Shown here one piece after another: positions 54,776 to 64,000 of a DNA stretch of 64,000 bases. The stretch comes from Aurelia coerulea (Eukaryota; Cnidaria; Scyphozoa; Semaeostomeae; Ulmaridae): contig CM076944.1 of assembly GCA_039566865.1 (NCBI GenBank), positions 10,314,501-10,378,500 on the forward strand, read 5' to 3'. Numbering within the stretch: position 1 is the first letter of the stretch; every line of letters starts with the position of its first letter. A program made the translations under genes and the position numbers. The notes beneath the pieces are model-generated. The model did no database searches, was not told where the DNA came from, and saw nothing but the letters and a program-made list of their open reading frames with translations.

Positions 54776-55134
54776 TTAGGAATTCTGTCTGATCCAATCA
54801 TGATACTTGCCGACATCAGTAGCCATCATATAGCCAGCCCCAGCATCACATAGTCCAACTGTCGTTATCAATACACCATGCAGCCATCTTGTGTTGTTAT
54901 CGTCTCGGCAAGTCACAGGGGAACCAGAGTCTCCGACACAAGCAATGCCAATTTTCTCCTGCTCTTCCGGTTTGTCACTTTTAACACCAATGCAAATAAG
55001 GTTCTGGTTGCCCTCTATTTGGCATTCTTCATCTGGAGCACGAGGTGCATCAATTTTGTTCACTACCATGGAGACCTCGTATAGATTGTTTTCATATTCT
55101 TCCACGCTGTTTAGCTTCTTTATTGTTCCCCAAC
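54776..55134 (-). CDS. Protease terminal exon with Ser195
   Basis: 359 bp after ATCTTAG; starts GWGTIKK and contains IACVGDSGSP, then TAA at 54776. Confidence 0.87.
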
Positions 55135-58100
55135 CTAAGATCATCATGAATAGAATAATCTGGAGTAATGGAAGAACCTGGTATGTCTAATTTGAGATAG
55201 ACTTTTAGTCTTTAGTTTTATGTAATAGCCGCGGAGTTGCCATAGACTTTTGCTCTCCAAGGTATCGTTTTTGTAGTATCGTAAAGTAGTTTTGTAAGTA
55301 GTGTTAAAAAGTAACTTGTATTGTAAAATTTTGATTGAACATATATAAAAAACCTGGTATCTATTTCCTAAAGGTATCAATAATCTTTGTAGCAAATGTG
55401 TCATTGAACAGTCAATTTTGCCCCAAACAGTACATTTTACCAAGAATGTCCCCAACAGGGTGTGTAATGTGAAGGTGAAGGTGATGTTGCGGCTGTTGGT
55501 ACCATGCGCTGGGTGGGAGCGCAATAGTAGAGAAGACCTAATCGAGTCCAAGATCCCTTGTCATGACGCTCAAATGGTGGCCCTGTACCTGGGATTCAGG
55601 GGTGGGCAAGTACTGTAAAATATGTGACCCCATGTTTGTCCGAAGGAATCGGAAAAAATAACCGGTTCTTTTATCACACAGTACGACTTTCCTGCCTAAA
55701 ACAACCAGTGTTTGGGATAAAGGTGAAATTTTCAAATCAGTCATCTTTTTTCATCAATTTGTCAGAAACATCAAGTTTTTTAACCTCCTACTAAATCGGA
55801 ATCCTTACGTTTACCTGCAAGCTGGTTCTACCTTTGTCCGCCAAAATTAAGCACAAAAAGACCAGTATCTCAAATTGTTCACATAAGCGGTTCTACCTTT
55901 GTCCGCCAAATTTACAGAAAAAGACCAAGAATTCCAATTTTCACCAAAGCGGTTCCACCTTTGTCTGTTAAATTTACGGAAAAAGACCAGCATTTTTAGC
56001 ATTCACATAAGCGGTTCTACCTATGTCCACCAAATTTACAGAAAAGATCAGGAATTCCAATTTTCACCAAAGCGGTTCCACCTTTGTCCGTCAAATTTAC
56101 GGAAAAAAGACCAGTATTTCTAGCTTTCACATATAAGCGGTTCTACCTTTGTCTACCAAATTTACAGGAAAAAGGCCAGAAATTCCAAATTTTCACAAAA
56201 GCGGTTCCACCTTTGTCCGGCAAATTTACAAAAAAAGACCGATATTTCAAATTATCAGTAAAGAGTTAAACCTCCGTGGTAAATTGGGGATGGTGATGTA
56301 GTTACTGGGTACTGACCCCTACGGTACTTGGTACTGATACCTTCGTTACTGTGCTGCCGATGACACTTTTCAACGCATGTAACCATGGAAATTATCACAA
56401 GTTTTTCATTCTGATTTATCTCAGCATTTTCCGTAATTTTCTGTTTAAAGTCTTGTGCATGCAAAAAGTAGTTTTTAAGAGAAGTCATGGGTTTATAACG
56501 AAAGAAAACGGATCTTGTTTGTTTCATTCAGACGTAGAGCAAAAGGTACTCCAATTCTCGTATAATCAGGGTTTAAGTGAAACAATTACTACTCAGCTCC
56601 TGAATCAAATAAACAAAATCCACCTAACAGATCTTTAGATTTGTCCTTCTTCTTTCATCATAAACTCATGACCTCTCTTAATAAAAGGGACCTATGGCAT
56701 GCGCAGGCGACAGTTTTCCCTGCTGTTTTCAAAGAAGCTTTTGCAGCCTTGCTGGTTTTGGAATTGCTGGTGGAGAGAATTTCCTTTGCCTGCGATCGCT
56801 AATCTCTTTGAATTGCGGTGTCAATCAAAATTAGTGTATCCTATTGTAACATTTTTTGTCCTTGTTCCTGGAAGTAGTTTAGAAAGCAGAAATCTAACCT
56901 GCCGATTTGCATTGTTTGACTGGCGTAATAGCGGCATCCCTCAATGGCATTGGTTCCATGTAAGCAGGAGCTGGTGCAGATAGTTTGATCAATGCAATAT
57001 CGTCGTCGTAGTGATAAATGCCATCATCATCAACCATTTCCCAATTGTACCCTTCATGAACCACGATACTTGCCACTGCAACTTCAGTCCATACATCTTC
57101 ACCAACCTCTGTGATGAAAATTAGGAAATATAGTCTTGACTTGATTAAAAACACAAAAAGTCAAAAATATCCTCCATGCTTTAACGCGAAATGATGAAAA
57201 TATGACAAAACCGATGGGTCGCATCTTATACCGTGTGAGTAAAATAAACAATTCCCATTTGAATGAAAGGCCACTGCTCGCGCGATATCAAGGCAATATA
57301 CCGGGTGTCCCAAAATGACGTATTATCGTTTGATTGCTTATATGTCCATAACCGAGGAACCAATTTTCAAAAACTTTATTTTATCCGATTGCCGAATGGC
57401 TAAATTGTATTCGAGGATGTTGGCTGTGGATAAGGCCGATGTCTTCATGATGAAAGAAGATCGACAAACCTGCTCAAATTCAAGCCTTTTATGGCATGAA
57501 AAAGAAACGGCCTGCTTTCCCACTTAATATTTTAGATGTGGTGCAAAAGGCTGAACTTATATGTCGTTCAGATAATAGATGTCGTTCAAAGGATACGAAT
57601 TCAGTTTTTTAGTTAGTACTGAGTTCAGAAGATAAAAATAGGAGTTCAGCCTTTAGTATGACATCTAAAAATGTTGACCAGAAAAGTAGGCCGTTACTTT
57701 CTCATGCCATCTAAGGCTTGAAATTGAGCATGTTTATCAATCTTCTTTTCGACATGAAAAGGCCGTGGTAAAACCACAACCAACATCTTAGAATACAAGT
57801 TAGCCTTTAGGCAGTTAAATAAAATAATTTTTTTTGAAAATCGGTTCATTTGTTATGGACATGTAAGCAGTCAAACAATAATACATCATTTTGGGACACC
57901 CGGTATGTTAAAATCTACCTCACTGAAATTGGCCACTCCATTCTAAAATTATGAGGGATTTGCTGCAAAAACCCCTCCAAGAAACCTCCGCAAGGAAGCC
58001 TAAAATCACGACTAAACTTTCCTAATATTTCTACCTTACACCAATGACTTTCAACGTTTTTCAGCACGCATTATCCTCTTGAGAGGATTAAATCACCTGG

Positions 58101-60468
58101 AACAATGCTGTTATGCTGCCAGCAACGACATGTTCATCCTCCCAGAGGGTTAACACGTAATAAAGCATGTACAAATTATTGCCGTACGGGAGAAAATTTG
58201 GTCGTGATGCTTGGACTTGTTATGAAGGTTTCTTGAAGAGGCTTTCTCGACAAAATCCCTCATAATTAACGGAGAAGCTAATTTGAGTCAGGCAAATTTT
58301 AAAATATTTTTGAAATGTCCATTATTGAATAATATTCTTGCTGACATTATTGCCTTGATATCCACGGAGTTTCAAACGGGGATTTTTTTATTGATTCACC
58401 CGGTATAACCATGGGTAGTTAGACACTGCTGGTGTGGAGAAGAGCTGGATAATGTATCTGCGGGGGAAATTTTTTATAGTACTGCGGAGGAGATATCTGC
58501 GGGGGAAATTTTTTATAGTACTGCGGAGGAGATATCTGCGGGGGAAATTTTTATAGTACTGCGGAGGAGATATCTGCGGGGGAAATTTTTATAGTACTGC
58601 GGAGGAGATATCGGTTGTTCTTTCGATATCTCCTCCGCAGTACTGCAAAAAATTTCCCCCGCAGATACATAATATCCAGCGCTCCTCCATAGAAGCACAC
58701 CAGCAGTGTCTAACTACCCATGGTATAACTGTTTTTAGATGTTCACGCAGACTTTTGTGAAGCCTTGAAGACATCGTTCACAAATGATCAGCCTTCGAAT
58801 CTTTGATTTGCATACGCACAAATCCAAAGATCAGTTTACTTTTCTTTCCACTTTGAGGCAAAATGAAGACTGCGTTTGTACGATAACGATATAGTAGAAA
58901 ATGACAAAAATATCGCGGTACCAACGGTACCAACAGTACCAACATGGTGCTCTTTGTAATCTCTGCAACAATGAAGCTAGATTTTAGCGCCAAAGAGAGT
59001 GATACGGCGCTAAAGAATCAATTACCCTCGTTTCAAAAAACATAAGGAAATGTTCTGTATGTTCTGTTTCCTGCGTTTTCTTCGTTTCATTCGTCTTCAA
59101 ATGGTATTTGTCCGAATTTCATTTTTGTGTATCCAGGATGCATATCCGTAGCAAATACAGTAAATCCCCGCATATAAGAACCTATCTTTTTTGACAACCA
59201 GGCTGAAATAGGTTCTTATTTTAAAGGTACTAAGATTAATTTCCAGGTATAAATGTTCTTATTTGAAGAATGCCTTGCGTAAGCCCTTTAGAATCTTCAG
59301 CAAAGATGATCAGCACTGTTATTTGTTTTGGCAAAGTTACTATGTACCTAATAAACAATTCTAAGCTTACAAACAGGAGAGGATAAGATTTGAAATTTAA
59401 CAGCCAACTGGGACAAAAATGAACTTAATAACAAGAATCCAAAATCAACTTTGCTACCCTTGCAAAGAACATATTTTTCATCAAACTGAAACAGGTTCTT
59501 GATTACAGAGGTGCACAAGTTAGGAAAAACAGCCTCTAGGCTCTTATTTTTGCAGGTTCTTGTGTGCGGGGATTTACTGTATGTGCCGTATGTATGTAGA
59601 CAACAAGGACAGATTTAGTAACACGAACAGGCTTGACCAGTGGTTACCACTGGTCAAGCCTGGTCGTGACTGGTTCTCTTAACGACGTTCTCTCAGTACG
59701 CGCAAACCAATCTATAAATCAGGAAGTGCGCGAGAAAATGTTGTTTTGATCTCATTACTACTTTCGAGTGATATGTATAAATGTTTATGAAAAAGTATGA
59801 AAATCAACATTGCGTTTCAAATCTGAACTTTATCTGTTCTCTCAAGAAACTGACTTATTTGGTGTCCGAAAACCACCGCCATCAACTTTAAAAACCATTC
59901 GTCATAGCACCCCTGTCCTTCCTTCAGTGACTTGGTTTGGCACATTTCTATGTGTTGTCTACGTGTTACACATTCAATTTCTTTGCTTGTTTAAAATTGT
60001 GCGTGTTTTACCTTTAAGAAGGTTTTCCCCAAAGACGTCTATAGTGTCGAAGATGTTAGTAGCAACAAATATCGCCGACACCCTAATTGATGCTATTGTG
60101 GCACAAAATCTGTTCTTGTTGCCGTTGTCAAATCGCGCCAGAATTGTGCGAGTGTAGTAGAAGTCTCAAGGAAGATTTTAAACAGAAATCTGCAGCCATG
60201 TGACGCTGTCTTCGTTGCTAATTGAAACGAAACAATTCCATACTTACGTAGACTGACTTTCAGCCTCTCAGGGTTATTTCTCAAATCGTAAACACAGTGG
60301 GCTGCTGTAATCATCAACGTTCTATCTTCTTCAGAAAACAAACTTGCTGAGCATGTTTTCCATCGGTGATCAGCTGGGAATTTCAATTCACCCAAGAATT
60401 TCCAGTATTCTAGTTGTGCTTTCTGACCGTTCACCATTCTCCGATTTCTGCTCAAGCCATGTTCTGGA
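54776..60468 (-). CDS. S1 family serine protease (5' exons not found)
   Basis: Three minus exons, 60248-60468, 56899-57108 and 54776-55134, join in phase 1 with AG/GT borders and give about 263 residues of a chymotrypsin-fold domain. The start is the activation site NRRMVNGQ (usual RIVNG). His57 is in MITAAHC, Asp102 in DDDIALIKL, Ser195 in GDSGSP. The Gly after GDSG is Ser. The residue at chymotrypsin position 189, six before the Ser, is Ile, so it is not trypsin-like. The 214-216 segment reads TVG rather than SWG. Cys pairs 42-58 and 191-220 are in place. It should be secreted and act on extracellular protein, but the signal peptide exon is not seen. The last exon ends in DWIRQNS. Confidence 0.87.
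55819..56260 (+). repeat. Seven-unit ~63 bp minisatellite with alternating subtypes
   Basis: Units start at about 55819, 55884, 55947, 56009, 56069, 56135 and 56199 with AAGCGGTTCYACCTTTGTCC. Units alternate between a TTCTACC and a TTCCACC form, each with its own tail, so the array grew as ~125 bp dimers. The open frame across it is a by-product; the period is not a multiple of three. It lies in a protease intron. Confidence 0.9.
56540..56872 (+). mobile_element. Half copy of the AACAAGGACAG foldback
   Basis: GAATCAAATAAACAAAAT, TCCTTCTTCTTTC, TTTGCCTGCGATCGCTAATC and ...TTTGTCCTTGTT match one arm of 11572-12147. The other arm is missing. It ends 27 bp before protease exon 56899-57108. Confidence 0.6.
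56899..57108 (-). CDS. Protease exon with Asp102
   Basis: 210 bp, acceptor CATCACAG and donor GTTAGA; encodes VGEDVWTEVAVASIVVHEGY and DDDIALIKLSAPAP. Confidence 0.83.
57231..58403. mobile_element. CCGGGTGAATYAATAA foldback split by another MITE
   Basis: Left end CCGTGTGAGTAAAATAAACA with TA before it, right end TTGATTCACCCGG with TA after it; GATATCAAGGCAATA and CTCATAATT blocks are inverted between the arms. The left arm is interrupted by the 603 bp MITE at 57301-57903. Confidence 0.75.
57301..57903. mobile_element. Palindromic MITE, CCGGGTGTCCCAAAATGA ends
   Basis: 603 bp, TA on both sides, TIR CCGGGTGTCCCAAAATGACG with exact right inverse. The arms pair through TTTGATTGCTTATATGTCCA. Its end sequence is shared with 25264-25810. 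Confidence 0.87.
58407..58724. mobile_element. Hairpin element with internal 39 bp tandem array
   Basis: Ends ACCATGGGTAGTTAGACACT mirrored by AGTGTCTAACTACCCATGG. Inside, a 39 bp unit (TATCTGCGGGGGAAATTTTT...) repeats four times at 58455-58608 and once inverted at 58625-58670. It directly abuts the preceding MITE. Related to 32832-33056. Confidence 0.8.
59158..59579. mobile_element. Pogo-like MITE copy 4
   Basis: 422 bp with TA flanks; CAGTAAATCCCCGCATATAA and inverse CGGGGATTTACTG. Closest to the copy at 18158-18577, in opposite orientation judging by the interior (CAACTTTGCTACCCTTGC here, its inverse there). Confidence 0.85.
59838..60086 (+). repeat. Half copy of the GGGTG..CGGTGG foldback
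   Basis: GGTGTCCGAAAACCACCGCC and CGCCGACACCCTAAT resemble the right half of 45068-45607. It lies in a protease intron. Confidence 0.5.
60248..60468 (-). CDS. Protease exon with activation site and His57
   Basis: 221 bp, acceptor CATGGCAG and donor GTAAGT. It starts with one base that completes a codon, then PEHGLSRNRRMVNG. Confidence 0.8.
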
Positions 60469-60709
60469 CTGCCATGAAAAAATTATGTCGGCTTTAGATT
60501 TGACTCCCATATGATGTCCTCAGAGCACCGGCAGAGATAAAAATGTCAGCGTTTCCGGCACAGTACAAGATGGTACAAGGAAATTCAAAATATGTAGACA
60601 TATTTGAAAAATCACCAAAATTTCATTGAAATATCAATCATAAAAGTTTTCTTTTTGGGATAAAAGATAAAAGAGCAAATATTTGCAAATCATATTCACA
60701 CATACAGTG

Positions 60710-60740
60710 TGTCCCAGAAAAACTGTTCGACGTTTAAGGT
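60710..60740 (+). repeat. Solo transposon-like end
   Basis: TA-CAGTGTGTCCCAGAAAAACTG looks like a Tc1/mariner-type terminus. No right partner is visible. Confidence 0.4.
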
Positions 60741-61016
60741 AGAATCCCCCCTCATTTTAAAGATTAAAAAAATTTTTTGCTAAATTTTTGTTTTAAACGA
60801 AATCATATAGACAATTTTATTGGCTTTCACGTGATGTATGCATTGCCATGCTTGCCAGCTCCAATTTTTCTAAAAATTATGTTTTAGCAGGGTCGGTAAG
60901 GTTTTTTGCACCAAAAGTTACATGGCAACGCCCTTAGCAACGCTTTGAGTTTAATAATTTTGGCATAAAGTTGCCCCAAATGTCCCATTCACCCCTATGA
61001 TTGTATTTTTGGGGTC

Positions 61017-61119
61017 TACCATCTTTGCTACACCCATAGAAATAAAAGGACTAGAATGCGCGGTCTATTGTTTCGCTTTTGTTTGGTGCGTAATACGCAT
61101 GGAGAGCAAAGATGGTAGC
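61017..61119. repeat. Short inverted repeat
   Basis: TACCATCTTTGCT and its inverse AGCAAAGATGGTA about 75 bp apart. Confidence 0.6.
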
Positions 61120-61249
61120 ACCACGTTGGCAAAAGATTTGGATAAACAAAGGACCCGCAGTGCGAGGACCTACACCGCTGTTCTGTTTTGGTGCTGCTGG
61201 CTTGCAGAAAGGCAACAAAATATCGAGAACGAGTCATTTTAAAGTAAGT

Positions 61250-62525
61250 AGTGCCACAGGCATTTCATTTTGATCAGTTATGAGCCACTTTTAGTCGTTT
61301 TAGTCATTGATATCGACCTTAGATCGTAGCAACTTAGGCCGAAGTTTGTCAGATCAGCCCACTGGAAGTTAATTGACGTGCTTTAAATGCAACATACCTG
61401 CCAATATTTATGTTTTTAACATATGAAATGTGTTTTCATTGCAATCTACATTTCATCTCTGATCTTTTACATCTTTAGAATGAAGTTTAAGCTTCAATGA
61501 AAAGAGAGAATTGACGAAACTTTTGCGTTGTAAGGCTAATCAACAAACTTTAGGCCCTACATGCTTAATCTACCAACATTCGTGGTTTCGTGGTTTGTCA
61601 GTGGCAACAACAATCGAAAGTTTTAATTTGATAAACTTGACAATTTTCAAATTACCGTCCAGTAATAATCTAAGTAAACAATTCTGTCAATTTGAAGCAG
61701 CAAAAACGCAACGGCAATCAAGATGAGGATGAAAGGTGAAGGGCTGTAACTCTAACTTTAGTTTAGTGATGAAGTTGCCACTGTATGCACTTTTATTTAG
61801 ATTTACTTGCAACAAGATCTGATATATGTTTGAGGCAACCTCAATAAGACTGCACAAACCTGTGCCCTTTCCCTGGGAAACAGGATATGTTTTCATAAAT
61901 CAACGGTTTTAGAAAGTCCCTTCACTATTTGTCTAGCTGTGTGCAAGGGGAACATACCATGGGTTTGCTGGTTTTTGGAAGTAAGACAGAAAAATGCTGG
62001 TGACAACTGCGTTGTGGGCTTCAGCTTTAAGAGTGGGCTAGTCAGCATTTCCAACAAATTTGGTTATTTTTTGTTACATTGGGTGTTGCTCTTTAATTGA
62101 CATGTCATCTAGTACCAGTAAACAATCTTCTTGGTCCGTAGTGATTTCTTTTTCCTTGCTCACATTAAATATTTACAGACCAAGATCTAATTGTTGCTGT
62201 ATGGGGCAAATTCAGGGACTTCCTGGCAAATTCATATGCCCTTTGGCTATAAAAATGAAGGGAAAATGGCAAATTTCTTCATTTCCTCAGAGTACATTTT
62301 AAGATAATTTATTGCAATTCTTCGCCCCATTCCTAAAGTGTGCTGTAGCAATTTGGGCATAGTTATCTGCAAGTAATTTGTCTTTTTCTGCTGAGAACTA
62401 ATTCATTTTTTCAACTGTAAAGTGAAACTTGGGATAATTTCCCCTCCTTAAGGTTTTTGAGCCTAAGTATACCTATTTGTAATGTTTTCTTGAGCTTTTC
62501 CTTATAATTTTCGTTCTTTTTTTAG
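61250..62525. other. Non-coding, nothing clear
   Basis: AT-rich; short open frames without family motifs. Confidence 0.4.
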
Positions 62526-62609
62526 GTAAAATCTTTGATGCAAATGTGTGGTCCAATTTTACATGTTCTGGATCCAAGGCAGGAGAAGTTTCAGGAGGAG
62601 CAGGATTAG
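62526..62609 (+). CDS. Possible terminal exon, unknown protein
   Basis: After a T-rich tract and TTTTTTTAG, 28 codons in phase 0 read KSLMQMCGPILHVLDPRQEK and end in an acidic EEQD before TAG. It looks like a real C-terminus, with long 3' UTR-like sequence after it, but upstream exons were not found and I do not recognise the protein. Confidence 0.3.
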   Translation, partial: VKSLMQMCGPILHVLDPRQEKFQEEQD

Positions 62610-64000
62610 ACAACCTTTTGAGAGTGGTCTATATCTTTGGACTTGGTTTCTTAAAAATGTTCTGCATACTACGTACATAGCAGACAGCATCTTTTTGTGA
62701 ACATTTTTAACTAGAGAATCAGACTTTGGCATAGAAGGAGGTCAGCTGTAATCAAAGGGAGGAAATGCTTCTCACAGATTTGTTGTTATGCTGCTTGATG
62801 CCAGTTGTTGTGATGCACTGTAATTTAGCTATTTACATATCGATCTTTTATAGCAGAGTTAAATCAATGAGATATTGAAAGTTGAAATAACAGTAGTTTT
62901 GAATTGTGTCTGTAATTTTGAATCTTAAGTTTCGTTTATCTTGGAATTCTGCTTAATAATATTTAAATCCATGGAAGGAGTGAAAAGTAGACATAACTTT
63001 TGCCTTGTTTTTTTCTGTGGGCCTGAGGTCTTTCATGGAAATTTCTCTATGATCTCAGAGAAGATTTGAAACCGTAAGGGCTTGGCCAAAACAAACTTCA
63101 GTATCAATAACTCCATCCATTAGCAATGATAATCTGCTCTGGGAGAATACAGAAAAGTGTCTTTACTGGGACCACACTCATTTTTTACAAGGAGCCTAAG
63201 AAACAGTATGCTCACTTTTCAAAGGTTGAGAAACCATGCTACCTGGATTGAAAATGCTTAGAGCGTTTTGTGATTTGCAGCCTCAATTTTCCTAGTTCAC
63301 ACGAAAATGTTTGCACCATGCAGTAAACTAGTCTTAGGATAGCCAAAAATTTAAGAAACTCCAGAAAAGTGTTTGAGAGGCACTAGGAAACTTTTAAAAG
63401 CAACATTCAAGAACATCTTGATAACACTGTTGTTGACCCTTTATTTTTGATTAATATTCACGAAAGTTATGTCTTCATTGAGCACACTACAACTCTATTC
63501 CTTGCTGAACATCATGCTGCATGTCAAGGAAAAATGAGTGGCAGTGGTGAAAACTATATCACAATTCATGCAGCTAAAAATAAGAAACAAATTAAGAAAA
63601 TTTTCACACTAAGAACCAGAAATTTTCATGTGGGATATTTATGAAACTTTTAGCACTATGAGCTGATCCACGTTTCTAATATAAGAAAATTGTGTGTTGA
63701 CATCATGCTGCTTTGGGTGTGATAGTTGTTTTGAGATCTTCATAGGTACTTTGTACCTTTTCAACAAAATAGGATGAAGTTTACATTTCAAGAGGTAAAT
63801 ATTGGAGAAACTCGTAAAGAAATTTGAAAGCAAAATTTAAAAAGAGATTGGATTTGGACCACAACAGTTAGTTTCTTCAAATGCTTTTTATTTGTTATGT
63901 TGATGGGCCTAAAAATCAGTCTTTCATTTTGGCCCGACTTTGGCCACTGTGACTCCTTTGACAGATATTGAAATCTTAAAAATCATAAAATGAATGCAAA
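62610..64000. other. Non-coding, possible 3' UTR
   Basis: No gene or repeat recognised. If the 62526 exon is real, this is its 3' UTR and flank. Confidence 0.35.

Noticed and set aside
55899..56269. Repeat protein with RFHLC motifs
   Set aside because: The underlying minisatellite unit is not a multiple of three, so the frame is not maintained.
1..64000. CRISPR arrays, operons, tRNA or rRNA genes
   Set aside because: No regularly spaced direct repeats of CRISPR type, no prokaryotic gene layout, and no tRNA or rRNA signature was seen by eye; a tRNA scan would be needed to exclude them fully.

Overview
The window is animal nuclear DNA. It has spliced genes with short exons, conserved metazoan proteins, AT-rich introns, and a very high load of retrotransposons and palindromic (foldback) non-autonomous DNA transposons. 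Nothing in it is bacterial or viral in layout. The mix suits a marine invertebrate; I lean towards a cnidarian, but no feature proves it.

Region by region. 0-8.6 kb: repeats and one complete, apparently young BEL/Pao LTR retrotransposon on the minus strand (1986-8577, identical LTRs, TCATT target duplication). 11.3-20.6 kb: four exons of a plus-strand myosin essential light chain gene (ELC-A), with a dead non-LTR retrotransposon and foldbacks in its introns. 24.3-32.1 kb: a complete six-exon paralogue (ELC-B) on the minus strand, so the two light chain genes converge tail to tail. 33.5-47.0 kb: HUS1, a checkpoint clamp subunit, on the minus strand in six exons that lack only the first ~18 codons. 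Inside one HUS1 intron, on the opposite strand (43720-44753), is a two-exon gene for a small secreted peptide with a CX3C-X15-CX3C pattern. 48.1-50.4 kb: a decayed LINE. 50.6-52.2 kb: a 1.7 kb palindrome. 54.8-60.5 kb: three minus-strand exons of an S1 serine protease carrying the full catalytic triad but an unusual specificity pocket. 60.5-64 kb: mostly non-coding, with one possible terminal exon.

Repeats. At least a dozen palindromic elements are visible, many with TA target duplications. Several are inserted into one another, including a three-level nest at 22.2-23.7 kb in which the pre-insertion site can be read from another copy in the window. A CAGTA..CCCCGC-type pogo-like MITE family is present four times. 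The host genes show local duplication too: the 3' end of the last HUS1 exon is repeated twice downstream, and ELC-B has a decayed copy of part of its third large exon.

The genes do not form one pathway: two contractile or cytoskeletal light chains, a DNA-damage clamp subunit, a secreted peptide and a secreted protease. The most novel items are the nested Cys-hairpin peptide gene, the HUS1 tail duplications, the light chain pair and the nested foldbacks. All exon calls were made by eye from splice sites, reading phase and remembered family sequences; no alignment was run.
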